Source: Streptomyces asiaticus
GTDB lineage: Bacteria; Actinomycetota; Actinomycetes; Streptomycetales; Streptomycetaceae
NCBI RefSeq assembly: GCF_018138715.1
Contig: NZ_JAGSHX010000006.1
Span: forward strand, 9,610,001 to 9,674,000
Reading direction: 5' to 3'
Length of the DNA stretch: 64,000 bases
Shown: piece after piece, positions 7,775-15,923 of the stretch
Numbering within the stretch: position 1 is the first letter of the stretch
Layout of the letters: the number at the start of each line of letters is the position of its first letter
Notes under the pieces: model-generated
What the model was told of the DNA's origin: nothing
Databases searched by the model: none
Seen by the model: only the letters and a program-made list of their open reading frames with translations
Made by a program: the position numbers and the translations under genes

Positions 7775-9187
7775 TCAGGCCGTGGGCGCCGGCTCGAGTG
7801 CGGGCCGCGCCGGCTCGAGTGCGGGCCGCGTCCGCTCGTAGGCGTGACCGACCCGCAGCAGCACACCCTCCCCGAGCGGCCGCCCGAGCAACTGCATGCC
7901 GATCGGCAGGCCCGCCGTGTCGTGGCCGACCGGGACGGACAGCGACGGCAGCCCGGTGAGGTTGGCGGGGGCCGAGAGGCGCACATAGGCGTCGGAGACG
8001 GCCTCGACGGTGCCGTCCGGCCAGGTGATCGTCTCCTGACCGGCCTTCACCGCGGTGGCCGGGACCGTCGGGGCGGCGATCACATCGACGTCCTCCAGCA
8101 TGCGCGCCCACTCCCGCCGCATCAGGGTGCGGGAGCGCTGGGCGCGCAGATAGTCCCCGGCGGGCATCAGTTCACCCGCCTCCAGCAGGATGCGCACATC
8201 CGCCTGGTACAGCTCCGGCGCCGTGCGCAGGGTGCGCTCGTGGTACGCGGTGGCCTCCGGCACCATCAGGCCCCACTGCGTGGCCTGGATGTAGCGGGTC
8301 ATGGGGATCTCGACCTCGACGAGGCGGGCGCCCAGGGCCTCGAGCCGCTCGACGGCCCGCCGGACCGCGGCCTCCACCTCCGTGTCGACGTGCTCGAAGT
8401 AGTAGTTGCGCGGCACGCCGACGCGCAGTCCCGTCAGGTCCTCGGCCGCGCCCGGCCGGTAGTCCCGTGCGGGCACGTCCAGGGACGCGGGGTCGCGGGG
8501 GTCGTGCCCGGCCAGGACCGCCAGGACCAGGGCCTGGTCCTCGACGGTGCGGGTGAGCGGGCCGACGTGGTCCAGCGACCACGAAAGGGAGGTGACGCCG
8601 TGGCGGGGGACGAGGCCGTACGTCGGCTTGAGGCCGACGACCCCGTTGAGCGCGGCGGGGACGCGGATGGATCCGCCGGTGTCGGTGCCCAGGGCGAAGG
8701 CCGCGGTGCCCGCGGCGACGGCCACGGCGGATCCGCCGCTGGAGCCGCCCGCGACCCGGCCGGTGTCCCAGGCGTTGTGGGTCTGCGGGGTGGTCAGCCC
8801 GTACGCGAACTCATGGGTGTGGGTCTTGCCGACCAGGACCGCGCCGGACGCGCTCAGCCGGGCGGCGACCGTGCTGTCCGCCTGGGCGCGGTGGTCGGCG
8901 CGGACCCGGGAGCTCGCGGTGGTGGCCACGCCCGCGACGTCGATCAGGTCCTTCAGGCCCATCGGGATGCCGTGCAGCGGGCCGCGGAGGCGGCCGGCCG
9001 CGGCTTCGTCCGCGGCCTCGCGCGCGGCCCGGCGCGCCCGCTCAGCCGTCACCGTGGCGTAGGCGTTCAGCCGGGGTTCCAGCCGCTCGACGCGGTCCAG
9101 GACGGAGTCCACCAGCTCGACGGGGGACAGCCGCCGGGCCCGGATCGCCTCGGCGGCCGCGGTGAGGGACAGCTCATGCGGCCGCAT
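7775..9187 (-). CDS. Amidase-signature hydrolase (GatA/AtzE-like)
   Basis: The 470-residue amidase-signature enzyme has the complete Ser-cisSer-Lys triad: Lys79 in GIPMGLKDLID, cis-Ser149 in AGGSSGGSAVAVAAG, and nucleophile Ser173 in GTDTGGSIRVPA. It hydrolyses an amide of unknown identity. The start overlaps the stop of a 69-residue GatC/AtzG-like gene by 14 nt, so translation should be coupled, and the pair resembles two-subunit amidases such as AtzE-AtzG. The C-terminus ends in a short Glu-Pro-Ala duplication (ALEPARPALEPAPTA). Confidence 0.9.
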   Translation of the reverse strand: MRPHELSLTAAAEAIRARRLSPVELVDSVLDRVERLEPRLNAYATVTAERARRAAREAADEAAAGRLRGPLHGIPMGLKDLIDVAGVATTASSRVRADHRAQADSTVAARLSASGAVLVGKTHTHEFAYGLTTPQTHNAWDTGRVAGGSSGGSAVAVAAGTAAFALGTDTGGSIRVPAALNGVVGLKPTYGLVPRHGVTSLSWSLDHVGPLTRTVEDQALVLAVLAGHDPRDPASLDVPARDYRPGAAEDLTGLRVGVPRNYYFEHVDTEVEAAVRRAVERLEALGARLVEVEIPMTRYIQATQWGLMVPEATAYHERTLRTAPELYQADVRILLEAGELMPAGDYLRAQRSRTLMRREWARMLEDVDVIAAPTVPATAVKAGQETITWPDGTVEAVSDAYVRLSAPANLTGLPSLSVPVGHDTAGLPIGMQLLGRPLGEGVLLRVGHAYERTRPALEPARPALEPAPTA

Positions 9188-9383
9188 CGCGCTGCTCCTC
9201 TCCCGCGCGGTAGGCGGGGGCGGGCGGGGTGTCGCCGAAGTCCAGCTCGCGCAGCACGGCGACGACGGCGTGGATGTGGTTGGCGGTGGCCGCCGCGGCG
9301 GCGTGGCGCTCGGCCGGCAGCGGAAGCCCGGCGCGTGCGGCCCAGCGGGCCGCCTCCGGAGGGGTGAGTTCAGCGGCGGACAA
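9174..9383 (-). CDS. Small GatC/AtzG-like amidase partner (DUF4089 type)
   Basis: This 69-residue protein contains LTPPEAARWAARAGLPLPAE and HIHAVVAVLRELDFGDTPPA. The pattern fits the small helical AtzG/GatC-like subunits that wrap around amidase-signature enzymes (DUF4089). The chosen start is a TTG at 9383 preceded by GGGAGA at a 4-nt spacing; the longer frame upstream has no support. It is transcribed just before the amidase and overlaps it. The C-terminal Pro-Ala-Pro-Ala-Tyr before the end is usual for these subunits, where the tail reaches the partner. Confidence 0.72.
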   Translation of the reverse strand: MSAAELTPPEAARWAARAGLPLPAERHAAAAATANHIHAVVAVLRELDFGDTPPAPAYRAGEEQRDAAA

Positions 9384-9413
9384 GGTGTCTCCCTCAGCGA
9401 GATCGAGGCAAAA

Positions 9414-9426
9414 GCTAACTGTTTGC
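9414..9426. promoter_or_regulatory. Putative TetR operator before the GatC-like/amidase genes
   Basis: On the minus strand GCAAACAGTTAGC matches GCAA-N5-TTGC with one mismatch, with TAAC in front where the other sites have TTAA. It lies 31 bp upstream of the TTG start of the small subunit. Confidence 0.5.
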
Positions 9427-9459
9427 GTTAGTCGACTGTAGGGCCTACGGTGACTTAAG

Positions 9460-9472
9460 GCAAACGGATTGC
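9460..9472. promoter_or_regulatory. Putative TetR operator before the MBL hydrolase
   Basis: GCAAACGGATTGC is a perfect GCAA-N5-TTGC. The preceding CTTAAG parallels CTTAAA at the regulator's own site. It begins 31 bp upstream of the hydrolase start. Confidence 0.65.
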
Positions 9473-9490
9473 GTTTAGGAAGAGCGGACC

Positions 9491-10396
9491 ATGCATACAC
9501 CCCAGGCCATCGACATCCCCTTCTGGACCGTGGGCGACATCGCCGTCCACCGCGTCGACGAGGTGCTCCTGCCGCCGCAGACCGGGCCATGGCTGCTGCC
9601 CGACGCCACCACGGACGTGGTCTCGCGGCAGGACTGGCTGCGCCCCGACTTCGCCGACCAGGACGGCACCCTGCGCATCGCCAGCCACAGCTTCGCCTTC
9701 GAGGTGGGCGGGGCGCGGGTCCTGGTCGACACCGGCATCGGCAACGGCAAGACGCGGGCCAACCCGGCCTGGCACGATCTGCGGACCGACTACCTGGAGC
9801 GCCTGGCCGCCGCCGGGTTCCCCCGGGAATCCATCGACCTGGTGATCCTCACCCATCTGCACACCGACCACGTCGGCTGGAACACCCATGAGGTGGACGG
9901 CGCATGGGTGCCCACCTTTCCGCACGCGCGCTACCTCACCTCCCGCGCCGAGCGGGAGTTCTGGGCGGCCTACGACATGGACGAGCCGCGCACCCAGATG
10001 TTCCTCGACTCCGTGATTCCGGTCGAGGACGCGGGACGGCTCGATCTGGTCGACGTCCCGGACGAGGGCACCGAGGTCCTCCCCGGACTGCGGCTGATCC
10101 CCACGCCCGGGCACACCCCCGGCCATATCGCCCTTCAGCTCGACAGCCGCGACGAGCGGGCGCTGATCACGGGCGACTGCGTCCACCACCCCGTCCAGCT
10201 CGCCCACCCCGCCATCGGCTCATGCGTCGACATCGCCCCCGAGCAGTCCGAGGCCACCCGCCACAAGCTCTTCGGCGCCCTCGCCGACACGGGCACCCTC
10301 CTGCTCGGCACCCACTTCCCGCCGCCCACCGCCGGTCATGTGATCACCCACGAGAATGCCTACCGGCTCTCGCCCGTGCTCCCGGGCGCGCGCTGA
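9491..10396 (+). CDS. MBL-fold metallo-hydrolase
   Basis: The 301-residue metallo-beta-lactamase-fold protein has the dinuclear metal motif THLHTDHVGW, the second-site PTPGHTPGH, the bridging aspartate region ITGDCVHHP and GTHFPPP at the end. It resembles quorum-quenching lactonases and other small-molecule hydrolases of the fold. The gene is divergent from the amidase pair and carries the same operator motif, so the three enzymes probably act on one compound, perhaps ring opening or ester cleavage followed by amide hydrolysis. The ATG follows AGGAAGAG. Confidence 0.87.
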   Translation: MHTPQAIDIPFWTVGDIAVHRVDEVLLPPQTGPWLLPDATTDVVSRQDWLRPDFADQDGTLRIASHSFAFEVGGARVLVDTGIGNGKTRANPAWHDLRTDYLERLAAAGFPRESIDLVILTHLHTDHVGWNTHEVDGAWVPTFPHARYLTSRAEREFWAAYDMDEPRTQMFLDSVIPVEDAGRLDLVDVPDEGTEVLPGLRLIPTPGHTPGHIALQLDSRDERALITGDCVHHPVQLAHPAIGSCVDIAPEQSEATRHKLFGALADTGTLLLGTHFPPPTAGHVITHENAYRLSPVLPGAR

Positions 10397-10480
10397 CACG
10401 CCCCTCCGCGGGTGGTGCTGTTCGCCTGGATGTTCCCGTAGGGGCGCTATTGGGGCCGGGGCGGTGCGACGGGCAGGCTC

Positions 10481-11710
10481 GTGGGTGCTTTGCCTGCTTC
10501 GTATGGAGAGGGGTCTCCTTTGGCCGGTGTGTTGTCGCGGGGCGATCGGCTGCCGTCGTTGACGGGGCTTCGCTTTCTGCTGGCCGGTGTGGTGTTGGCG
10601 GGCCATGTGCTGACGCTGGGCAGATTCTTCGAGGACCAGGGGGTCTATGAGGCCGCCGACGCCTCGTCCATGGCGAGCGCGGCGGCGGTCTCCTCGTTCT
10701 TCCTGCTCAGCGGTTTCGTACTGGCGTGGAACGCCTCCCCGGCCGACACCGCCGTCCGGTTCTGGCGCCGCCGGCTGGTGAAGATCTTCCCCAACCATGT
10801 GGTGACCTGGTCGCTGATGCTGGGCCTGCTCATGGCGACGGGCACCGCCGCGTTGCTTCCGGTGCCGGACCCGGGGCCGGGGGAGGCGGTCCGGAATCTG
10901 CTGCTGGTGCACGCCTGGGTCCCCGACATGGCCGATTTCAGCAGCGTCAACCCGGTGACCTGGTCCATCTCCTGCGAGGCGTTCTTCTACCTCCTCTTCC
11001 CCCTGCTGATCCGGCCGGTGCGCGCCCTCCCGGCACGGCTGCTCTGGCCGGTGATCGCCCTGGTGGCGGCGCTGGTGGTGACGATGCCGCTGGTGGCGAT
11101 GGCCGTCACCGACGAGGCGGCTCCCGGGAGCTGGTCACCGCTGTCGACGGAGCGCTGGTGGCTGATCTACTTCTTCCCGCCGGTGCGGCTGCTGGAGTTC
11201 GTCCTCGGACTGGTGCTCGCCCGGGCGGTCCAGCTCGACCGCTGGCCCACGCTGCGTCCGCGGTGGCCGCTGCTCGCCCTGGCGGGGGTCTTCGCGGCGC
11301 GGACGGAGCTGCCCGAGGAGTACCTGTGGGGAGCCGCGACCTGTCTGCCGATGGCCGCCCTCATCCCGGCCATCGCCACCCGCGATGTCGAAGGGCGGGA
11401 GAGCCTGCTCGGGCGCCGTGGGCCGGTGCTGCTGGGCGAGGCGTCGTTCGCGCTGTACATGGTGCACTTCCCGCTGCTGTACGAGATCCGGGTGCTGCTG
11501 GACCGGCGGACGTTCGACACGGTGACCGCCGCGCTGTTGTCCGTGGTGGTGTCGGCCTTCTGCGTGGCGGTGTCGCTGCTGCTGTGGCGCGGTGTCGAGG
11601 TGCCGATGATGCGTCACTTCGCCCGCCCCCGTGGCCGTTCCGTACCGGCTGCCGAGCCCGCGCCCGGCGACCGGACCGCACCCCTGCGCCAGCAGGACCC
11701 CGCTCCTTGA
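10481..11710 (+). CDS. Membrane acyltransferase 3 (OafA-like)
   Basis: The 409-residue integral membrane protein has about ten hydrophobic segments and the acyltransferase-3 signature R-X10-H in LRFLLAGVVLAGHVLTLG, where the histidine is thought to be catalytic. ISCEAFFYLLFPLL is also typical. These enzymes O-acylate surface sugars or secreted metabolites. The start is ambiguous: GTG 10481 lacks a good ribosome binding site, while TTG 10520 follows GGAGAGG and would still retain the signature. The hydrophilic Pro/Ala-rich tail is probably cytoplasmic. It could be co-transcribed with the upstream hydrolase but is 85 bp away. Confidence 0.85.
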   Translation: MGALPASYGEGSPLAGVLSRGDRLPSLTGLRFLLAGVVLAGHVLTLGRFFEDQGVYEAADASSMASAAAVSSFFLLSGFVLAWNASPADTAVRFWRRRLVKIFPNHVVTWSLMLGLLMATGTAALLPVPDPGPGEAVRNLLLVHAWVPDMADFSSVNPVTWSISCEAFFYLLFPLLIRPVRALPARLLWPVIALVAALVVTMPLVAMAVTDEAAPGSWSPLSTERWWLIYFFPPVRLLEFVLGLVLARAVQLDRWPTLRPRWPLLALAGVFAARTELPEEYLWGAATCLPMAALIPAIATRDVEGRESLLGRRGPVLLGEASFALYMVHFPLLYEIRVLLDRRTFDTVTAALLSVVVSAFCVAVSLLLWRGVEVPMMRHFARPRGRSVPAAEPAPGDRTAPLRQQDPAP

Positions 11711-11733
11711 CGCAGGCGGCCCGTGCGCATCGC

Positions 11734-12834
11734 TCAGTCCGGCGACGTGGCGACGCGCACGCGGTGGCTTTCGCCGTCGGAGAGGAACGACGCCAGTTCC
11801 CGGCCCTCCTCTCCGACGGCCGTGCGGTCGGCCGAGGAGAGGCGGCCCAGCGGGGTGACGACCACGGTGGCGTCGTCCACCCTCCAGGTCGCGGCGACAC
11901 GGCCGTCCACCAGCACCACGCGCTCCCCGGCGACCGACAGGCCGCGGTGGGCGTCGTCGATGATCCGGCCGCGGTCGTGGTACCCGAGGATCGCGTTGTC
12001 GAACGCGGGCAGGAACCGCACCGGCGCGGGGGTGTCGGGGTCGGGACGTGGCGCGTCGGGGAGGTCGAGCAGCTCCCGGCCGCGTTCATCGCGGAAGGTG
12101 ACCAGCTCCTCCCGTATCGCGGCCACCGCGGCCGGGAGCCCGGCGAGGCCGCACCAGCCGCGCAGATCGGCCGAGGACGCGGGGCCGAAGGCGGCCAGAT
12201 AGCGCCGTACCAGCGCCTGCCCGACCGGGTCGGCGCCGTCGGAGGCGGGCGCGTCCACCGGTCGGCCCAGCCAGGAGGAGAGCAGGACGTTACGCACACC
12301 TCCCCGGGAGCGCCACAGCCCGCGTGGCGGCGCCTGCGCCACCGGGACGAGGGCGGCGATCAGCATCTCGCCCAGTGCCCGCGGTGCCGGGGCGGGCCAG
12401 CGGTCGGCCAGCGCCCGCACCAGCTCGGCCATCGAGCGGGGCTCGCCGTCGGCCATCACCGCCCGGCCCGCGGCGGCGAGTTCGTCGAGGTCCACCCCCT
12501 CCAGCTCGCGACGGTAGGTCCCGAGTACCCGCTGGCGCAGCATGGCGTCGTGGCGGGCGCGCCAGGCCACGATGTCATCGGCGGTGACGAGGTGGACGGT
12601 ACGGCGCATGAGGTGGGTCCGCACCACGCTCCGACCGGTCAGCAGGTCCGAGAGGACGCCCGGGTCGAACGCGCGCAGCCGTGACCAGAGCCCGGTGAAC
12701 GGCTCCTGCGGTTCCTGCGCCTGCATGCCACACAGATGCGCGACGGCGTCGTGGACCGGCATATCGGCCCGATCGAGCAGCAACTGCCGGGCGAGTGTCG
12801 CCCGGCCCAGCGCCTGGCGGTCGAGAACGGTCAT
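11734..12834 (-). CDS. Winged-helix AlkZ/YcaQ-like protein (HTH_42)
   Basis: The 366-residue protein belongs to the winged-helix HTH_42 superfamily that includes the DNA glycosylases AlkZ (azinomycin self-resistance) and AlkX/YcaQ (interstrand crosslink repair). Visible features are HLCGMQAQEPQEPFTGLWSR, which carries a QxQ motif of the kind used catalytically in the AlkZ group, RTHLMRRTVHLVTADD, and the C-terminal LGYHDRGRIIDDAHRGL. It could therefore be a repair glycosylase, although many homologues are uncharacterised. The start overlaps a truncated aldo/keto-reductase frame by 4 nt. Confidence 0.8.
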   Translation of the reverse strand: MTVLDRQALGRATLARQLLLDRADMPVHDAVAHLCGMQAQEPQEPFTGLWSRLRAFDPGVLSDLLTGRSVVRTHLMRRTVHLVTADDIVAWRARHDAMLRQRVLGTYRRELEGVDLDELAAAGRAVMADGEPRSMAELVRALADRWPAPAPRALGEMLIAALVPVAQAPPRGLWRSRGGVRNVLLSSWLGRPVDAPASDGADPVGQALVRRYLAAFGPASSADLRGWCGLAGLPAAVAAIREELVTFRDERGRELLDLPDAPRPDPDTPAPVRFLPAFDNAILGYHDRGRIIDDAHRGLSVAGERVVLVDGRVAATWRVDDATVVVTPLGRLSSADRTAVGEEGRELASFLSDGESHRVRVATSPD

Positions 12835-13070
12835 CGCGCCACCGCGGCGCGCTCGTCGGCCGATCGCCGCCGTAGCGACGGGAGTTGGACGGATGGCGGG
12901 GTGTAGGACACATCGGCGGTGTCGATGAAGTTGGTCCCCGAGTCCAGCGCCCGGTGGATGATCCGGACACAGTCGTCGTGATCGGGGTTGCCCGCCTGGC
13001 CGAACATCATCGTGCTCAGGCAGTAGGGGCTGACCCGGATACCGGTCCGCCCCGGCTCACGCGTCTTCAC
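12831..13070 (-). pseudogene. Aldo/keto reductase N-terminal stub
   Basis: From a GTG at 13070 the frame reads VKTREPGRTGIRVSPYCLST, then MMFGQAGNPDHDDCVRIIH and GTNFIDTADV, the first ~55 residues of an aldo/keto reductase up to the catalytic Asp region. It then runs into unrelated sequence and stops after 79 residues, overlapping the AlkZ-like ATG by 4 nt. About 270 residues of barrel are absent. The stub's remaining role may only be translational coupling into the AlkZ-like gene. Confidence 0.7.
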
Positions 13071-13110
13071 AGTCGCGCCGTTCCCTTCGGTTCCTTGGCT
13101 GTTGGGGTCC

Positions 13111-13148
13111 GGAGCCGTGCCGGTGACGGGCGTCACCGGCACGGCTCC
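13111..13148 (-). terminator. Perfect 18-bp-arm hairpin after the DinB-like gene
   Basis: GGAGCCGTGCCGGTGACG (13111-13128) and its exact reverse complement (13131-13148) are separated by GG. It lies 20 bp past the stop of the DinB-like gene. No T-run follows, which is common for Streptomyces terminators. Confidence 0.75.
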
Positions 13149-13168
13149 GAGGAGATCCGGTCGGGCGG

Positions 13169-13759
13169 TCAGCCGGACTTCTGCCCGTCGAGCGACTCGC
13201 GGATGATGTCCGCGTGCCCGGCGTGCTGGGCGGTCTCGGCGATGACGTGCATCAGCACCCGGCGCACGCTGTGCGCCGCGCCCGGCTCGTTCCAGGGCGC
13301 CTCGGGCAGCGGGTGCGTCGCCGACAGGTCGGGGACGGCGGTGATGATCTCCTCGCTCCGGGCGGCGACCTCCTCGTAGCGCCGGAGGACACCGGCCAGC
13401 GTCTCACCGGGCAGCATCTGGAAGTTGTTCTGGTTGTCGATCGCCCACTGCGGGATCTCCCGTGCGGTACCGGCCGCGAGGTCGGCCCAGGTGACACCGT
13501 CGGGCAGGTCGTAACGCAGCGCTGACGGGCCTTCGAGGACGAAGCGCAGCCAGCCCTCCTCGATGGCCGCGACATGCTTGATCAGCCCGCCCAGGCACAG
13601 CGCGCTGACCGTCGGGCGTTCGCCGGCCTGCTCGTCGCCGAGCTCGCGCACCGTCCTGGTCAGGGCGGATCGCGCGGCGGCGAGTTCGGCGAGCAGGTCG
13701 GCCCGCTCGCCGTCGAGAGTGGTGGCGGGAGTGGTGGCGGGAGTGGTGGCGGCGGTCAC
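13169..13759 (-). CDS. DinB/DUF664-family four-helix protein
   Basis: The 196-residue protein has the layout of DinB-like metal-binding four-helix proteins: LLAELAAARSALTRTVREL, LGGLIKHVAAIEEGW with the first metal-type histidine, and a C-terminal RRVLMHVIAETAQHAGHADIIRE carrying the other two. Members are thiol S-transferases or uncharacterised. The start is a GTG with AAGGA upstream, and the N-terminus is a Thr-Pro-Ala repeat encoded by three 12-bp units, so a later start is possible. It diverges from the WYL regulator at 13859. Confidence 0.8.
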   Translation of the reverse strand: MTAATTPATTPATTLDGERADLLAELAAARSALTRTVRELGDEQAGERPTVSALCLGGLIKHVAAIEEGWLRFVLEGPSALRYDLPDGVTWADLAAGTAREIPQWAIDNQNNFQMLPGETLAGVLRRYEEVAARSEEIITAVPDLSATHPLPEAPWNEPGAAHSVRRVLMHVIAETAQHAGHADIIRESLDGQKSG

Positions 13760-13858
13760 AGTGATCGGGTCCTTCGGTCGTTCTCGTCGTCTGACGAGGA
13801 CTACCGTCGCAGGGGTAGCGGACAGGGTGTGGCCGCTTCTCCGGGCAGAATCGGTGGT

Positions 13859-14914
13859 ATGCCGAAGACATCAGCGCGACTGCTGTCACTGCTCTCCCTG
13901 CTCCAGGCGCGCCGGGACTGGCCGGGGCAGCTGCTGGCCGAGCGGCTGGACGTCAGCCCGCGCACCGTGCGCCGCGATGTCGACCGCCTGCGCGAGCTCG
14001 GCTATCCCATCGTGGCCGCCAAGGGCCCCGACGGGGGCTATCGGCTCGGCGCCGGGTCGGATCTGCCGCCGCTGCTCTTCGACGACGACCAGGCCGTGGC
14101 CCTCGCCGTGGCGCTTCAGACCGCCACCGCCACCGGGGCGGGGATCGAGGAAGCGGCGGCGCGTGCGCTGAGCACCGTCCGGCAGGTGATGCCCGCGCGG
14201 CTGCGCCATCGCGTCGACGCCCTCCAGGTCACCGCGGTGGAAGGCGCGGATACCCGACCGAATCCGCAGGTCGGCCCGCGGGTGCTCATGACCCTCGGCG
14301 CGGCCGTCCGCGCCCGCGAGGTGCTGCGCTTCACTTACGCCCCCGTGTCCGCACCGGATGCCTCCGACGCCGACCCCGCCGTCACGCCGCCGCGCCGTGC
14401 GGAGCCACACCACCTCGTCAGCCGGGGTGGGCGCTGGTATCTCGTCGCCTGGGACCTCGACCGCGACGACTGGCGCACCTTCCGCGTCGACCGGATCACC
14501 CCGCGCACCCCCACGGGGCCGCGCTTCACCCCGCGCGATGTGCCCGGAGGGGATGTGGCCGCCTTCGTCGCGAGCCGGTTCCAGGGTTCCGACGGCTTGG
14601 GTGGCTGGCCGTGCCGAGGAGAGGTCATCCTCGACCTGCCCGCCTCCGTCGTGTCCACCTACACCCGGGACGGGGTCGTCGAGGAACTCGGCCCGGACCG
14701 CTGCCGGCTCGTCCTGGGCGCGTGGTCATGGCCCGGACTGGCCGCCACCATCGGCAGGTTCGACGCCGACATCGAGGTCATCGGGCCGCCCGAGCTCAAG
14801 GGGGCCTTCGCGCACCTGGCCCGCCGCTTCGCCGACGCGGCGGCCGAGGCAGCCACCGGGGACACCGTGCCACCCCGCACCGCTGAGCGACCCGCGCCAC
14901 CCCCGAGCCGCTGA
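13859..14914 (+). CDS. HTH/WYL-domain transcriptional regulator (YafY-like)
   Basis: The 351-residue regulator starts MPKTSARLLSLLSLLQARRD with an HTH_11 winged helix (RLDVSPRTVRRDVDRLRELG, PDGGYRL). A WYL domain follows, with RAEPHHLVSRGGRWYLVAWD and WRTFRVDRI, and then the WCX C-terminal extension. Such proteins control stress or metabolism genes in response to bound ligands or nucleic acid. It is divergent from the DinB-like gene with a 99-bp spacer, a pairing often seen for regulator and target. The last ~15 residues are Pro-rich and fall in an 18-bp repeat. Confidence 0.87.
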   Translation: MPKTSARLLSLLSLLQARRDWPGQLLAERLDVSPRTVRRDVDRLRELGYPIVAAKGPDGGYRLGAGSDLPPLLFDDDQAVALAVALQTATATGAGIEEAAARALSTVRQVMPARLRHRVDALQVTAVEGADTRPNPQVGPRVLMTLGAAVRAREVLRFTYAPVSAPDASDADPAVTPPRRAEPHHLVSRGGRWYLVAWDLDRDDWRTFRVDRITPRTPTGPRFTPRDVPGGDVAAFVASRFQGSDGLGGWPCRGEVILDLPASVVSTYTRDGVVEELGPDRCRLVLGAWSWPGLAATIGRFDADIEVIGPPELKGAFAHLARRFADAAAEAATGDTVPPRTAERPAPPPSR

Positions 14915-14951
14915 GCGACCCGCGCCGCCCGTCCGCTGAGCGACCCGCGCC
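14881..14951. repeat. Three dispersed 18-bp direct repeats
   Basis: CGCTGAGCGACCCGCGCC occurs at 14881, 14909 and 14934. The first copy is inside the 3' end of the WYL gene and the other two lie just past its stop codon. The WYL tail may have been extended by the duplication. Confidence 0.75.
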
Positions 14952-14963
14952 GTCCATCGCGCC

Positions 14964-15719
14964 TCAGGGCGCGGCGTCGAGATCCACCTCGAGGTTCTCG
15001 GCCTCGGTCCAGAACCCCTCGTCCGCGTCCTGGAGCCGGGACGCCGCGTGCCTCAGGTGGAGCAGCGCGGCGTCGCGGGCCGCCTCGGCGTCACGGGCCT
15101 CGATGGCGGCCAGGATGGCGTGGTGCTCCTGCCGGACCGCTTCGAGGAAGTCGCCGCGGCGCGCCTCGTTCGCACGCGTGACGCGGATTCCGCCGCGCAG
15201 CACCTCGCCGAGGTAGCGCAGCGTGGAGAGCATCACCGCGTTCCCGGTCGATTCGGCGACGGAGCGGTGGAAGGCGAGATCCTCGTCCACGCCGTCGCCA
15301 CCGGCCGCCACCGCCGTGTCGATGGCCTCCAGGGCCTGACGCATGCGGGCGAGGTTGGCCGGGGTGGCCCGGGTGGCCGCGAGGTACGCCGCCTCGCCCT
15401 CGATGGGGCGGCGTACCTCCACGATCTGCCGCACCTTGGACTTGGTGTCCTCGGCGGTCTCGGCCTCCAGGTCCAGGGGCCGGGTGCGGCGCGGCATCAC
15501 GAACACGCCGAGCCCCTGACGGGGTTCGACCAGGCCCGCGTTGCGCAGCCGGGACACTGCCTCGCGTACGACGGTCCGGCTGACGCCCAGCTGCTTGACC
15601 AGCTCCACTTCGGTCGGGAGCTTGTCGCCCTCGGCCAGCCGTCCGGACTCGATCTCTTCCGAGAGTATGGCCGCGACCCGATCCGCGAGCCGCACGGGAC
15701 CGCTCACCTTGGAGAACAT
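14964..15719 (-). CDS. FadR-family GntR regulator of the acid-sugar operon
   Basis: The 251-residue FadR-subfamily GntR regulator has a winged helix (GDKLPTEVELVKQLGVSRTV, VREAVSRLRNAGLVEPRQG) and a helical FCD ligand domain with the metal-ligand histidines DLAFHRSVAESTGN and RQEHHAILAAIEARD. The start at 15719 puts the HTH at the usual distance. It is the last gene of the minus-strand block that carries the tetronate pathway, so it most likely represses that operon and is released by a tetronate or 2-oxo-tetronate. A perfect 6-3-6 dyad upstream of ltnD (22163-22177) is the probable operator. Confidence 0.87.
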   Translation of the reverse strand: MFSKVSGPVRLADRVAAILSEEIESGRLAEGDKLPTEVELVKQLGVSRTVVREAVSRLRNAGLVEPRQGLGVFVMPRRTRPLDLEAETAEDTKSKVRQIVEVRRPIEGEAAYLAATRATPANLARMRQALEAIDTAVAAGGDGVDEDLAFHRSVAESTGNAVMLSTLRYLGEVLRGGIRVTRANEARRGDFLEAVRQEHHAILAAIEARDAEAARDAALLHLRHAASRLQDADEGFWTEAENLEVDLDAAP

Positions 15720-15818
15720 GGTCTTCAGTTTATCGGCACCGTCCCGGTCGCCCCGGCCGCTACGGGGTGTCCCGCGGACCATGCGGCCCCGCCCCGTGGC
15801 AGGGGCTTCGCCGCGTGG

Positions 15819-15862
15819 CAGGGGCTTCGCCCCTGGACCCGGGGTCTGGGGCGGAGCCCCAG
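15819..15862 (-). terminator. Two tandem 7-bp-stem hairpins after denD
   Basis: CAGGGGCTTCGCCCCTG (15819-15835) and CTGGGGCGGAGCCCCAG (15846-15862) are perfect hairpins with 3-nt loops. They lie between denD and the regulator gene and would form in RNA from either strand. This GGGGC/GCCCC pattern is a common intergenic element in Streptomyces, so it may be a dispersed repeat acting as a terminator. A degenerate extra half-copy precedes it. Confidence 0.6.
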
Positions 15863-15923
15863 TTGCGGGAAGGGGCGGGGAGGGGAACAGCCCACCGCAG
15901 GCATCGAGATCCGTCGGACACCC

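Noticed and set aside
7556..9367. 603-residue plus-strand open frame across the amidase
   Set aside because: Antisense to an amidase with all catalytic motifs; composition typical of shadow frames.
15780..15870. Possible small RNA gene from the GGGGC/GCCCC hairpins
   Set aside because: Hairpins are short, lack a promoter, and match a common Streptomyces intergenic element.
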